NCBI GenBank assembly: GCA_024695565.1
Contig: JAILHX010000109.1
Span: forward strand, 1-34,629
Length of the DNA: 34,629 nt
Direction: 5' to 3'
Source: Saccharofermentans sp.
GTDB taxonomy: Bacteria; Bacillota_A; Clostridia; Saccharofermentanales; Saccharofermentanaceae
In this document: piece by piece, positions 26,036 to 33,809 of the stretch
Layout of the letters: every line of letters starts with the position of its first letter
How positions within the stretch are numbered: position 1 is the first letter of the stretch
Program-made: the position numbers and the translations under genes
The notes under the pieces: generated by a model
Seen by the model: the letters and a program-made list of their open reading frames with translations, nothing else
The model's database searches: none
What the model was told of the DNA's origin: nothing

Positions 26036-27245
26036 TTTCGCTACCTCCGTCTAGAATATCTTTTATCTCACTTAAGAGTGTTCCGTCTGACAATACGATG
26101 TTAACGTTATCTCCCCTGCTTACCTTACTGACAGATTCGACAGCATTGCCGTCCTTATCGCAGACATAAGAATATCCTCTTCTCAAAACATTGCCGGGAT
26201 TTAACGCATCGAGCCTTACCTTCACCTGATTAAGTTCAGAATAAGACTGCTCCATAGTCTTGCCCGCCAATGCTTCAAGCCTTGTCCTAAGCTCTCTTAC
26301 GACCGCCTGCTGCTCCATCGCATAGTATGCGGGAGAATGAAGCGCCTTGTGATTCTTATAAACATCCAATGCTTTGCGTCTTATATCAACGAACTGGTTG
26401 ATCGCGATATCAAGATTGATGGCAAGATTATCTATTTCTTTCTGCTGATCGTCATAAGAAGCTATAACCATCTCGCCTGCAGCAGTAGGCGTTGCGGCCC
26501 TGATGTCTGCGACATAGTCGATGATAGTATAATCGGGTTCGTGACCGATAGCAGAGATAACAGGTATCTCACTCGCATAGACAGCTCTGGCAATACCTTC
26601 ATCGTTGAAGCAGAACAGTTCTTCATATGAACCGCCGCCTCTGGCAACGATGATGACGTCAACATTTTTCTCGGTATTAAAATACTCGATTCCGCTAATA
26701 ACTTCAGGCGGACATTCCGCACCCTGAACACTGGCAGGATAAAGAAGAATGTCATAGTGAGGATTCCTCTTGCGGATCGTGTTAACGATATCGGATATGA
26801 CTTTACCTGAAGCAGACGTTACTACGCCGATCCTTCTTGGAAGTATCGGAATGCTCTTCTTGTGTTCGCTCGCGAAAAGACCTTCGTCCTGGAGTTTTTT
26901 GAACAGCTTATTGAACTGCTCATGCAGATCTCCGCACCCTAAGTCTTCTATATCCGTTGCGACGACCTGAAGTTTTCCGCCTACACTGTAGAAATCGACG
27001 CCGCCATAGACCTTGACCTTCATGCCGATCTTCGGATCGATCTTAAGAGCGCTTCTCTGCCTTGAGAAGATAACGCAGTTTATGACACACTGATCGTCCT
27101 TGATGGAGAAATACGCATGGTCTCTTGCCGAGACCGTATATTGTGAGATCTCACCCACAACAGAAAAGTCGGCCAGATAAGGATTGTCCGATAATGACTG
27201 TTTTATATAGCCGTTAAGCCGGCTTACACTATCGAAGTCGAACAT
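26028..27245 (-). CDS. xseA: Exodeoxyribonuclease VII large subunit
   Basis: 405 residues. The N-terminal OB-fold (DFSVVGEISQYTVSARDHAY) binds single-stranded DNA and the central catalytic domain contains RIGVVTSASGKVISDI, VARGGGSYEELFCFNDE and SAIGHEPDYTIIDYVAD. A coiled-coil C-terminal part contacts XseB. Slightly shorter than the 450-residue average, mainly in the coiled coil. It starts 4 bp after nusB. Confidence 0.95.
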   Translation of the reverse strand: MFDFDSVSRLNGYIKQSLSDNPYLADFSVVGEISQYTVSARDHAYFSIKDDQCVINCVIFSRQRSALKIDPKIGMKVKVYGGVDFYSVGGKLQVVATDIEDLGCGDLHEQFNKLFKKLQDEGLFASEHKKSIPILPRRIGVVTSASGKVISDIVNTIRKRNPHYDILLYPASVQGAECPPEVISGIEYFNTEKNVDVIIVARGGGSYEELFCFNDEGIARAVYASEIPVISAIGHEPDYTIIDYVADIRAATPTAAGEMVIASYDDQQKEIDNLAINLDIAINQFVDIRRKALDVYKNHKALHSPAYYAMEQQAVVRELRTRLEALAGKTMEQSYSELNQVKVRLDALNPGNVLRRGYSYVCDKDGNAVESVSKVSRGDNVNIVLSDGTLLSEIKDILDGGSENA

Positions 27246-27249
27246 GAGT

Positions 27250-27648
27250 TCAAATGCTCTTTACGAAGTTGCTCAAGACACCGTTGATATAAGAAGATGA
27301 GCTGTCCGTACCATACTTCTTTGCAAGCTTGACAGCCTCATTGATGGAAACGGAAGTAGGGATATCTTCAACTGTAAGTATCTCATATACAGCTATCTCA
27401 AGAATTATACGGTCGGTCATGGGAAGACGCTCTAATTTCCATCGTTTCAGGAAAGGAACGAACTTCTCATCAAGTTCATCTCTGCTGTTAATGACACCGT
27501 AAACGATGTCCAGAAAATAAGGTTCGTCTTCAGTAATCTCAGGATAAGCCTCTCTGAAGAGCTCAAGCTGTCCGCTGATGGGATCATTCCTGAAACCGCT
27601 CTGGAACAGGAATTCCATAGCGTGCTCACGTGTCTCAATTCTACTCAT
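27250..27648 (-). CDS. nusB: Transcription antitermination factor NusB
   Basis: 132-residue all-helical RNA-binding protein that acts with NusE (S10) in rRNA transcription. Family motifs REHAMEFLFQ at the start and SVSINEAVKLAKKYG...SYINGVL near the end are clear. The ATG overlaps the previous stop as ATGA, with GGGGAGG 6 nt before. Confidence 0.95.
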   Translation of the reverse strand: MSRIETREHAMEFLFQSGFRNDPISGQLELFREAYPEITEDEPYFLDIVYGVINSRDELDEKFVPFLKRWKLERLPMTDRIILEIAVYEILTVEDIPTSVSINEAVKLAKKYGTDSSSSYINGVLSNFVKSI

Positions 27649-27881
27649 CTAAACCTCCCCGGAGGCAAGATCCTGTCGAGGAATTTCTTAAACCTGCTCG
27701 TATCCGAGAAAAGGAACGAGCCGACAAAAAAGCCTACCAAAGTCAAAAAAATTATAAACAGGGTCTTAAAGAACCCGAATATGCAAAGCAAAAGACCTAT
27801 TATGAAAAACAGGACTGCGAAAATAACACCTGCCTTGGTGTTACGAAGTTTCTCGAAAAGCTTAGATAAAAACCTTTCCAT
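27645..27881 (-). CDS. Small DUF2273-type membrane protein
   Basis: 78 residues. Two membrane segments (about 18-36 and 38-58) lie between basic ends. Small DUF2273 proteins of this kind are encoded with amaP and asp23 in many Gram-positives; the gene order here matches. Function not known. The start follows the amaP stop by 2 bp. Confidence 0.85.
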   Translation of the reverse strand: MERFLSKLFEKLRNTKAGVIFAVLFFIIGLLLCIFGFFKTLFIIFLTLVGFFVGSFLFSDTSRFKKFLDRILPPGRFR

Positions 27882-27883
27882 TA

Positions 27884-28438
27884 TTATCTGCTCTCAACCC
27901 TTGCCTGAGCCTGCTCAACCTTAGAAACTCTGACGATTACAGACTCAACTGCGATTCCGGTGAATCTCTCGATATCCTTCTTAACTTTCTCCTGAACCTT
28001 TGCCATCGAAGCGGGAATCTCGACATTGGAATAGAGCTCGCATGAGAGCGTGATCCTTAATGTCTGATTCTTGGCAGGAGCTACGTGACATCTAGCGCTC
28101 TTGATACCGACCTGTGCAGACTTTGCAGCGTTAAGAGCAATGCTCTCGATAGCGTCAGGTCCGATATCTACTGTACCGATGTCATTCTTTCTGAGTCTAG
28201 TACGGTTAAGTCTTCCTGATGTGATGATGTTGGTAATTGAGATGATGGATGTAACGAACAAGAGAACAAGCACGCCAAGATAGATCCACTTGCTGATAGG
28301 GCCGGTAACGATCGAAGACAGAGGTGATAAGATGTCGGCAAAGATACCGTCATCGACAAGTGCATATAACAGCACGACGGAAATGACGGCTATTACAATT
28401 GAATATAAGAACATCAACGCTCTGATAAAGGAATTCAT
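27884..28438 (-). CDS. amaP: Alkaline shock response membrane anchor protein AmaP
   Basis: 184 residues from the ATG at 28438. Two membrane segments lie in the first 75 residues, and the rest is an Asp23-like soluble domain ending in a segment that resembles the partner gene's FTGIAVESVIVRV. In Staphylococcus aureus AmaP anchors Asp23 to the membrane. The start overlaps the asp23 stop (ATGA) with a GAGGAGGT site in the asp23 end; an upstream in-frame start 7 codons earlier would leave that site inside the gene. Confidence 0.9.
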   Translation of the reverse strand: MNSFIRALMFLYSIVIAVISVVLLYALVDDGIFADILSPLSSIVTGPISKWIYLGVLVLLFVTSIISITNIITSGRLNRTRLRKNDIGTVDIGPDAIESIALNAAKSAQVGIKSARCHVAPAKNQTLRITLSCELYSNVEIPASMAKVQEKVKKDIERFTGIAVESVIVRVSKVEQAQARVESR

Positions 28439-28803
28439 GAGACCTCCTCGACCCCGCAAACATAAACGTCGACACTCTCTACCGTAAGTCCGGTAAATCG
28501 TTCGACGTCTTTCTTAACTCTCTCTTGGATCATCCATGCTATCTCAGGAATGATCATTCCGTATTTGACAACAGGATAAACTGTAATGGAAACAGAGCCT
28601 TCCTGGGTATCCCCGAAAACGACTCTGACACCCTTGCCCTCATGGACAACGCCCGCCTTCTCCTTAAGTGCGACAGCAAACGAAGGAACTAATGACAAAA
28701 CACCGTCTATCTGGAGCGCTGCTTCAGATGCATATTGGGCAACAAAGCCCTGAGTCATTGAACGATCGCCTTTTATGGATTCGATGTTAGTATTGTCTTC
28801 CAT
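28435..28803 (-). CDS. Asp23/Gls24 family envelope stress protein
   Basis: 122-residue Asp23/Gls24 family protein with the core SEAALQIDGVLSLVPSFA and the ERFTGLTVESVDVYVCGV end. Family members sit at the membrane through AmaP and respond to envelope or alkaline stress. First gene of the run ending in dxs. No convincing promoter was found in the 90-bp gap upstream, most of which is the efp terminator. Confidence 0.93.
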   Translation of the reverse strand: MEDNTNIESIKGDRSMTQGFVAQYASEAALQIDGVLSLVPSFAVALKEKAGVVHEGKGVRVVFGDTQEGSVSITVYPVVKYGMIIPEIAWMIQERVKKDVERFTGLTVESVDVYVCGVEEVS

Positions 28804-28839
28804 ATCGGTTCCTTGAATGATATCTAAACTTTAAAGGTG

Positions 28840-28881
28840 CGGATAAATAACTGCCGTAAGCAGACAATCCGCTTACGGCAG
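28840..28881 (-). terminator. Intrinsic terminator of efp
   Basis: Perfect 11-bp stem CTGCCGTAAGC / GCTTACGGCAG (28851-28861 and 28871-28881) with a 9-nt loop, followed on the minus strand by TTATTTAT. Confidence 0.85.
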
Positions 28882-28894
28882 ATGAAATCAAAAC

Positions 28895-29452
28895 TTAAGC
28901 TCTCTCGAGGTATTCGCCTGTTCTGGTGTCAACCTTGATCTTCTCACCCTGGTTAACGAAGAGAGGTACCTTAACAACAGCGCCTGTCTCAAGTGTAGCG
29001 TACTTGGAAGCGTTGTTTGCCGTATCGCCCTTAACACCGGGCTCGCACTCTGTGATCTCAAGAACAACAGTGATAGGAAGCTCTACCTGGAAGATATCGC
29101 CCTTGTAAGATACAACCTTGCAAACCATCTCTTCCTTGAGGAACTTGATGCCGTCGCCGATCTTATCCTGGTGAATAGGAGTCTGCTCATAAGTCTCCTG
29201 ATCCATGAAGTAATAGAGATCGCCATCTGCATAGATGAACTGCATATCCTGTCTTGTGAGCTGAGCCTGCTCAAACTTCTCGTTAGGGTTGAAGGATCTC
29301 TCAACTACGGATCCTGTCTTAACATTCTTGTACTTGGTTCTTACGAAAGCTGCTCCCTTACCCGGCTTAACGTGCTGGAACTCAACAACCTGATAAACCT
29401 GGTCGTCCATCTCGAAACACAGACCGTTTCTGAAGTCTCCTGCGCTGATCAT
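28895..29452 (-). CDS. efp: Translation elongation factor P
   Basis: 185-residue factor that relieves ribosome stalling at polyproline. The three beta-barrel domains are recognisable, and the tip loop PGKGAAF carries K32, the residue modified in many bacteria. I start at the ATG at 29452 with AAGGAG 9 nt before, which gives the standard [11 protein letters not shown]-terminus; the 24 upstream in-frame residues are lysine-rich and untypical. Monocistronic, with its own promoter and a strong terminator. Confidence 0.96.
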   Translation of the reverse strand: MISAGDFRNGLCFEMDDQVYQVVEFQHVKPGKGAAFVRTKYKNVKTGSVVERSFNPNEKFEQAQLTRQDMQFIYADGDLYYFMDQETYEQTPIHQDKIGDGIKFLKEEMVCKVVSYKGDIFQVELPITVVLEITECEPGVKGDTANNASKYATLETGAVVKVPLFVNQGEKIKVDTRTGEYLERA

Positions 29453-29495
29453 AAAATATTTCTCCTTTTTAAATAAATATGCGTTTAACTTAGTA

Positions 29496-29524
29496 ATTTT
29501 ACTTGAAAGAGTATTTTTACGCAA
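29496..29524 (-). promoter_or_regulatory. Promoter of efp
   Basis: -35 TTGCGT (29519-29524), exactly 17 bp, then -10 TAAAAT (29496-29501). The predicted start near 29489 leaves a leader of about 37 nt with a clear AAGGAG site. Confidence 0.6.
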
Positions 29525-29550
29525 GTATCAGGACTGTTTGTCCCGGAATA

Positions 29551-30048
29551 TCAAAACTTTCCGATAAGTCTTACGAGCTTTTCGAAAGGCCTTTTGAGCA
29601 AAACATACCATATCTCGGACTTATAGAGCTTTTCCACCAGAAAAGTCCTGCAGCCCGACCTGTTGCCCGCTATAACGTCAGTAAAGACCTGGTCGCCTAC
29701 CATAACCGATTCAGCGGGCGTTGATTCCATAAGAGCGATCGCCTTGAGGACTCCTGATGTTCCGGGCTTATTGGCATAGGTAACGACAGGGATACCAAGT
29801 ACCTTTGCGATCCCGGCAGATCTTCCCGACTTTGCGTTGGATACCAGGCAGCACCTGATCCCCTTCTCTTCGATCATCTTCACACACTTGAAGCTGTATT
29901 CTTCAGGTTCAGTCGCGTGATCCCTGCCCAACGTATTGTCAAAATCGAGCAAAGCAGTCTTTATGCCTTCTGAAGCGAGCTTGTCCCACGGCATCTGGAC
30001 AACGCTCTCATATACTTTTTCCGGCTTCATTGCTTTGAATATGTTCAA
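29551..30048 (-). CDS. YqeG-family HAD phosphatase
   Basis: 165-residue HAD-IIIA phosphatase. The catalytic DxD is D35 and D37 in LLDFDNTLG; later motifs are LVSNAK and VMVGDQVFTDV. YqeG proteins are common in Gram-positives, often next to ribosome-assembly genes, and the substrate is uncertain. The start is TTG at 30048, supported by AGGAGAG 5-6 nt before. It is divergent from the aspartate kinase gene and lies upstream of efp on the same strand. Confidence 0.9.
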   Translation of the reverse strand: MNIFKAMKPEKVYESVVQMPWDKLASEGIKTALLDFDNTLGRDHATEPEEYSFKCVKMIEEKGIRCCLVSNAKSGRSAGIAKVLGIPVVTYANKPGTSGVLKAIALMESTPAESVMVGDQVFTDVIAGNRSGCRTFLVEKLYKSEIWYVLLKRPFEKLVRLIGKF

Positions 30049-30181
30049 AGTTCTCTCCTGATAATGTTCAGATGTATTACAGACTGACTAATTTTACGGG
30101 ACAATATAATTATAAATATTATATTTTCACGCTTGTGATATTATATTAAAGCAAAATGACGAGTCAAGGAGCATAAAAGCT

Positions 30182-31534
30182 ATGAAAGTTACAAAATTCG
30201 GCGGATCATCTCTTGCCAATGCATTTCAAATACAGAAGGTCTGCAGCATCTTATTGGCAGACGAAGACCGCAGGATAATGGTCGTATCCGCACCCGGCAA
30301 GCGCACCAAGGACGACACTAAGGTAACGGATCTTCTTATTGCCGTTGCCAAGGCCAGACTTGCAGGCAATTCTTATGACAATGAAGTCAACGCCGTTCTC
30401 GCACGTTATGAAGAGATTGCTGACGAACTTGGCGTCAAGGAAGTTCTCCCCGACATCGAAGGAAGACTCCTTGATATCGTTAAGGCTGATTACACAGAAG
30501 ACATCGCTTACCTTGACTCCGTTAAAGCCATGGGCGAAGACTGCTGCGCAAGACTCGTAGCCTTCTACCTCACAAATACAGGACATCCCGCCAAGTACTG
30601 CAACCCAGAAGAGTGCGGACTCTACTTGGAGCACGACGAAGCAGGCAAAGCAGTCATCCTTCCCGAGACATACGATAACCTCGCTAAACTTAAGGCTGAG
30701 ACAGACAAGATCCTTGTCTTCCCCGGTTTCTACGGCGTGTCCAAGACCGGCAAGATCATCACATTCTCAAGAGGCGGTTCCGACATCACGGGTTCCATCC
30801 TCGCAGCTTCAGTAAACGCTGACGTTTATGAGAACTGGACAGACGTAGATAACGTTTTCGCAGTTAACCCTAATCTCGTTAAGAACCCCTTCCCTATCAC
30901 GGAGATCACTTATGACGAGATGAGAGAGCTCTCATATGCAGGATTTACCGTTCTTCACGAAGAGGCTATCTATCCTGTTTTCGCACGCGGGATTCCGCTC
31001 AACATCAAGAATACGAACAACCCTTCAGCTAAGGGCACCCTGATCGTATCCAAGCGTTCTCATTACGATTCACTCGTTACAGGTATCGCAGGCGACAAGG
31101 GCTTCTGCACAGTTACTGTAAGCAAGTACATGATGAACCGTCAGGTCGGTTTCCTTGCAGCGCTCCTCAAGATCTTCTCCGATGAAGCTATCTCTATCGA
31201 CCACATTCCTTCAGGAATCGACACGGTAACGATCGTTCTCCGCAAGAAGTACTTCACCGAAGAGAAAGAAGCGATCATCGTCGACAGGATCAAGAAAGAG
31301 CTCGAGGCTGACGTCAAGGTAGACAGAGACCTCGCCATCGTAATGATCGTCGGTGAAGCTATGGCAAATTCAGTAGGTATCATGGCACGTGCAGCTTCTG
31401 CTCTGTCCAATGCCGGTATCAACCTCCGCATCGTTAACCAGGGCGCATCCGAGATCTCAATGATGTTCGGCGTATCGGAATCCTACTGCTCATACGCTGT
31501 AAGAGTACTCTATAAGGAACTCTTCCGTTACTGA
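30182..31534 (+). CDS. lysC: Aspartate kinase
   Basis: 450-residue enzyme that phosphorylates aspartate in the first step of lysine, threonine and methionine synthesis. The N-terminal KFGGSSLAN motif, the catalytic SRGGSDITGS segment and two C-terminal ACT domains are seen; the second contains GIMARAASALSNAGINLR. It is monocistronic with no homoserine dehydrogenase domain. An AAGGAG ribosome binding site lies 10 nt before the ATG. A TGATATTAT extended -10 near 30136-30144 may be the promoter. The 30-nt leader is too short for a lysine riboswitch. A strong terminator follows. Confidence 0.95.
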   Translation: MKVTKFGGSSLANAFQIQKVCSILLADEDRRIMVVSAPGKRTKDDTKVTDLLIAVAKARLAGNSYDNEVNAVLARYEEIADELGVKEVLPDIEGRLLDIVKADYTEDIAYLDSVKAMGEDCCARLVAFYLTNTGHPAKYCNPEECGLYLEHDEAGKAVILPETYDNLAKLKAETDKILVFPGFYGVSKTGKIITFSRGGSDITGSILAASVNADVYENWTDVDNVFAVNPNLVKNPFPITEITYDEMRELSYAGFTVLHEEAIYPVFARGIPLNIKNTNNPSAKGTLIVSKRSHYDSLVTGIAGDKGFCTVTVSKYMMNRQVGFLAALLKIFSDEAISIDHIPSGIDTVTIVLRKKYFTEEKEAIIVDRIKKELEADVKVDRDLAIVMIVGEAMANSVGIMARAASALSNAGINLRIVNQGASEISMMFGVSESYCSYAVRVLYKELFRY

Positions 31535-31562
31535 TAACCTCATTAACTGACTGTTCAAAATG

Positions 31563-31605
31563 AAGTCTCATAAGCGAGTTTACCGCTTGTGAGACTTTCT
31601 TTTTG
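31563..31605 (+). terminator. Intrinsic terminator of lysC
   Basis: 14-bp stem AAGTCTCATAAGCG / CGCTTGTGAGACTT (one G-T pair) with a 7-nt loop, followed by TCTTTTTG. Confidence 0.9.
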
Positions 31606-31614
31606 TCCGGTTGA

Positions 31615-31806
31615 CACACATATACACGTGTTATTCACGAAACCGTACTTTGTACATACACATGTAACGCACCGCCGTACTTTTGCTGTACATTCACCCG
31701 GAAAACCCTGCTTTGTACATACACATGTAACGCAATGCCGTACTTTTGCTGTACATTCACCCGGAAAACCCTGCTTTGTACATGCACATGTAACGCACCG
31801 CCGTAC
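31615..31806. repeat. 63-bp tandem repeat, about 2.5 clean units plus a decayed leading part
   Basis: Units start at 31652, 31715 and 31778 (the last is partial, to about 31806), with only a few base changes between units. A decayed partial unit precedes the first. Each unit begins GTACATACACATGTAAC, which contains the inverted repeat TACAT / ATGTA, and includes further GTAC sites. The period is a multiple of three, so a frame stays open across it on both strands, but I see no ribosome binding site and treat it as non-coding. The gap between lysC and the GGDEF gene (31535-31888) holds only this array and two terminators. Confidence 0.9.
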
Positions 31807-31841
31807 AAATGTGTGTACACTTCCTCACAGTGAACAGAAAA

Positions 31842-31878
31842 CGACAAAAAGAAAGAGGCTGTCTCAGTGAGACAGCCC
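31842..31878 (-). terminator. Intrinsic terminator of the GGDEF gene
   Basis: Stem GGCTGTCT / AGACAGCC with loop CAGTG (31857-31877), followed on the minus strand by TCTTTCTTTTTG. Its tail matches that of the lysC terminator in inverted orientation. Confidence 0.88.
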
Positions 31879-31888
31879 TTATAATTTA

Positions 31889-33277
31889 TTATCTGTAAGG
31901 CATATCAGGATGTTCTTCGTAGTAGTGATTCTTGTCTTCGTACATCCTTCTGTCAGCGGCGCGCATCGCCTTTAGGATATCGGGTTCATCTTTACTGTAT
32001 GATACTCCGACTGCGAAGCGGACATTGTTTGTGGCATTGGCTTTCTCAATAAGTTCAGCGACTCTCTTCTCAACTGTCTCAGGATCCATCTTGCATGCAA
32101 TTACCATGAACTCATCGCCGCCGACCCTGTAAACTTCAGCATCGTAGAAAACTTCAGCTAAAAGCGCCGCAGCATCCTTGAGCATCGAGTCACCCGCCTG
32201 GTGTCCCTTGGTGTCATTAAGTCTCTTAAGACCGTTCATGTCGGCAAAGATGATCGCAAAAGGAGTCTCCAGAACATCCTTACCTGCGATAACACGGTCA
32301 ACGCGGTTGTTCATGATATTACGGTTCAATAATCCCGTAAGCATATCGATTGAACTGAGAGTCCTCAGACGCTTCATTAGGAAGTAATTGGATATTTCAG
32401 CAGCGATAAAGAACGAAGTCAGCTCAAGGATCTCCTTGATCTTAATTGCATTTGCGGTATCAAAATTCAGCGCCCACATATAGCCTAAAGTCTCATCGCC
32501 GTGCTTTAACGGGAAGAATACCATGCTGGATATTTTCGCAACCTTAAGAGATTCATACCAAACAGGATCAACCTGGCGGATCTGATCCATATCATTATCA
32601 TCTTTAATGATTATGCAGGTGCTGCCTCTAAGCGCTTTGTCCCAGTTAACAGCGATATTATAGAAATCTCTTTCCGAGAAGTCTTCATCAGCACGCTGGA
32701 TATTTTCATTGCTTGATTCAGCAAATATTCTGCACACCTTCTCATCGTGATCAAGATGAACAATACAGCATTCATCAGAGCCGCAGATCTTACGGACGTC
32801 ATCAACTACTTCATTGATCGTCTTCTCAAAATCAGATGAACCGCGGAGCTTGATACATGTCTGCAAAACCTTGGAAGAAGTGTCTGAAGATACATCGGAC
32901 ATCTTCTCTGTATTTGCCTGAGGAGTGACATCGTATGTATAGATGCAGTATCCTACATTTTCCTTATCAGACTCCAGAGGGATCAGGAACATATTAAGCC
33001 AAAGGCCCATCTCATAAAGGTTTACATAAGAATGCATCGGCTCACCGCATATTGCAGTTCTAAAGCAGAAATCTTCAAAATTCCTGTTCTTGGGAAAGCA
33101 CATCTCATATGGACAACCGGGAACAAAAGGATGACCTGTTATTTGCAGGATATCATCACAGTGCGCCTGATTTCCGGCAACGACATTGATGGCACCGGCA
33201 TGCTGATCATCCAGTTTCTCGACAGACAAAATGCATGTCTTGGCTTTATAATTTTTCAGCAACTCATCAAATGACAT
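31889..33277 (-). CDS. Diguanylate cyclase with PAS-like and GAF-like sensor domains
   Basis: 462 residues from the ATG at 33277, which has a GGAGA site 8 nt before. The C-terminal GGDEF domain has an intact GGDEF at residues 386-390, and SSIDMLTGLLNRN marks its start. Such domains make cyclic-di-GMP from two GTP. The inhibitory RxxD site five residues before GGDEF is absent, so product inhibition there is unlikely. The N-terminal 115 residues look PAS-like with several cysteines (CPYEMC, CFRTAIC), and about 130-290 looks like a GAF domain. No membrane segment is seen, so it is cytoplasmic. The signal is unknown. Confidence 0.9.
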   Translation of the reverse strand: MSFDELLKNYKAKTCILSVEKLDDQHAGAINVVAGNQAHCDDILQITGHPFVPGCPYEMCFPKNRNFEDFCFRTAICGEPMHSYVNLYEMGLWLNMFLIPLESDKENVGYCIYTYDVTPQANTEKMSDVSSDTSSKVLQTCIKLRGSSDFEKTINEVVDDVRKICGSDECCIVHLDHDEKVCRIFAESSNENIQRADEDFSERDFYNIAVNWDKALRGSTCIIIKDDNDMDQIRQVDPVWYESLKVAKISSMVFFPLKHGDETLGYMWALNFDTANAIKIKEILELTSFFIAAEISNYFLMKRLRTLSSIDMLTGLLNRNIMNNRVDRVIAGKDVLETPFAIIFADMNGLKRLNDTKGHQAGDSMLKDAAALLAEVFYDAEVYRVGGDEFMVIACKMDPETVEKRVAELIEKANATNNVRFAVGVSYSKDEPDILKAMRAADRRMYEDKNHYYEEHPDMPYR

Positions 33278-33645
33278 ATAAGTTCTCCGGACATTCTGAT
33301 AAACCTGCGAAAACAAATGCTAAATGGCAATAATAATACTATTATATTTTTCAAAATCCTGATTTCCATACAAAACAAATTTGTTTTACAGTCTATTTAC
33401 AGAATCGTTTTACTCTTAAAATATAGAGGTTGTCCCGTAAGAACAAGCCGCTTTTGAGACGGTCTTATGGAGTCTGATTGCCTAGCCGATTAAGCATGAT
33501 ACGAAAAAGTGCACGGATGAGCTGTTTTCATGAATATTTTGTCACTGACGCTGCTCACACATATTTATCTCGGCGGAAAGCGTCTTCCTCGCATCCCTGT
33601 AAAGTTTACGCACGTTCCGGAATGCAAACCGCATGCCAATACGAG
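33278..33645. other. Gene-free stretch with a palindrome and a -10 box
   Basis: This gap holds a TATAAT on the minus strand (33342-33347), likely the -10 of the GGDEF gene but without a good -35. A perfect 16-bp palindrome AAAACAAATTTGTTTT lies at 33372-33387, about 25 bp upstream of that -10. From about 33420 to 33645 I see no gene, RNA or strong hairpin; the short open frame here has no ribosome binding site and runs into the 94-bp repeat. Confidence 0.5.
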
Positions 33646-33739
33646 TTCTGTATTAAATCGTCGAAAAAATCATAGAAAAATATAGAAAACCGCAGATTCC
33701 TGTATTTTTCCGATGAAAAAACAGGCAAAAAATACAGAA
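33646..33739. repeat. 94-bp structured dispersed repeat, copy 2
   Basis: Aligns end to end with 4985-5078, same length and strand, with the same TTCTGTATT / AATACAGAA ends. The inner stem AAAAATATAG / CTGTATTTTT differs from copy 1 by a change that keeps a G-U pair in RNA. The spacer sequences have diverged more than the complementary blocks, which suggests the structure is kept. Confidence 0.85.
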
Positions 33740-33749
33740 CTCACCCAAG

Positions 33750-33782
33750 TAAAAGGGTTGCCTCAGACCTGAGACAACCCTG
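33750..33782 (-). terminator. Intrinsic terminator of the SH3-domain protein gene
   Basis: Stem AGGGTTG-x-CTCAG / CTGAG-x-CAACCCT (33754-33766 and 33769-33781) with a one-base mismatch, followed by TTTTAC on the minus strand. Confidence 0.82.
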
Positions 33783-33809
33783 TTAATTCATTATGAAATC
33801 AGATTAAGC

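Noticed and set aside
30049..30181. Lysine riboswitch upstream of aspartate kinase
   Set aside because: The gap is only 133 bp and AT-rich, with none of the conserved lysine riboswitch elements visible.
31615..31806. CRISPR array
   Set aside because: The repeats are direct 63-bp tandem units without variable spacers, and no cas genes are nearby.
31589..31870. Open frame with 21-residue repeats across the 63-bp array (also one on the minus strand)
   Set aside because: Both frames stay open only because the period is divisible by three. No ribosome binding site, His/Cys-rich nonsense-like composition, and both ends lie in terminators.
33478..33675. 65-codon frame on the plus strand before the second 94-bp repeat
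   Set aside because: No ribosome binding site, and its end is read from the repeat.
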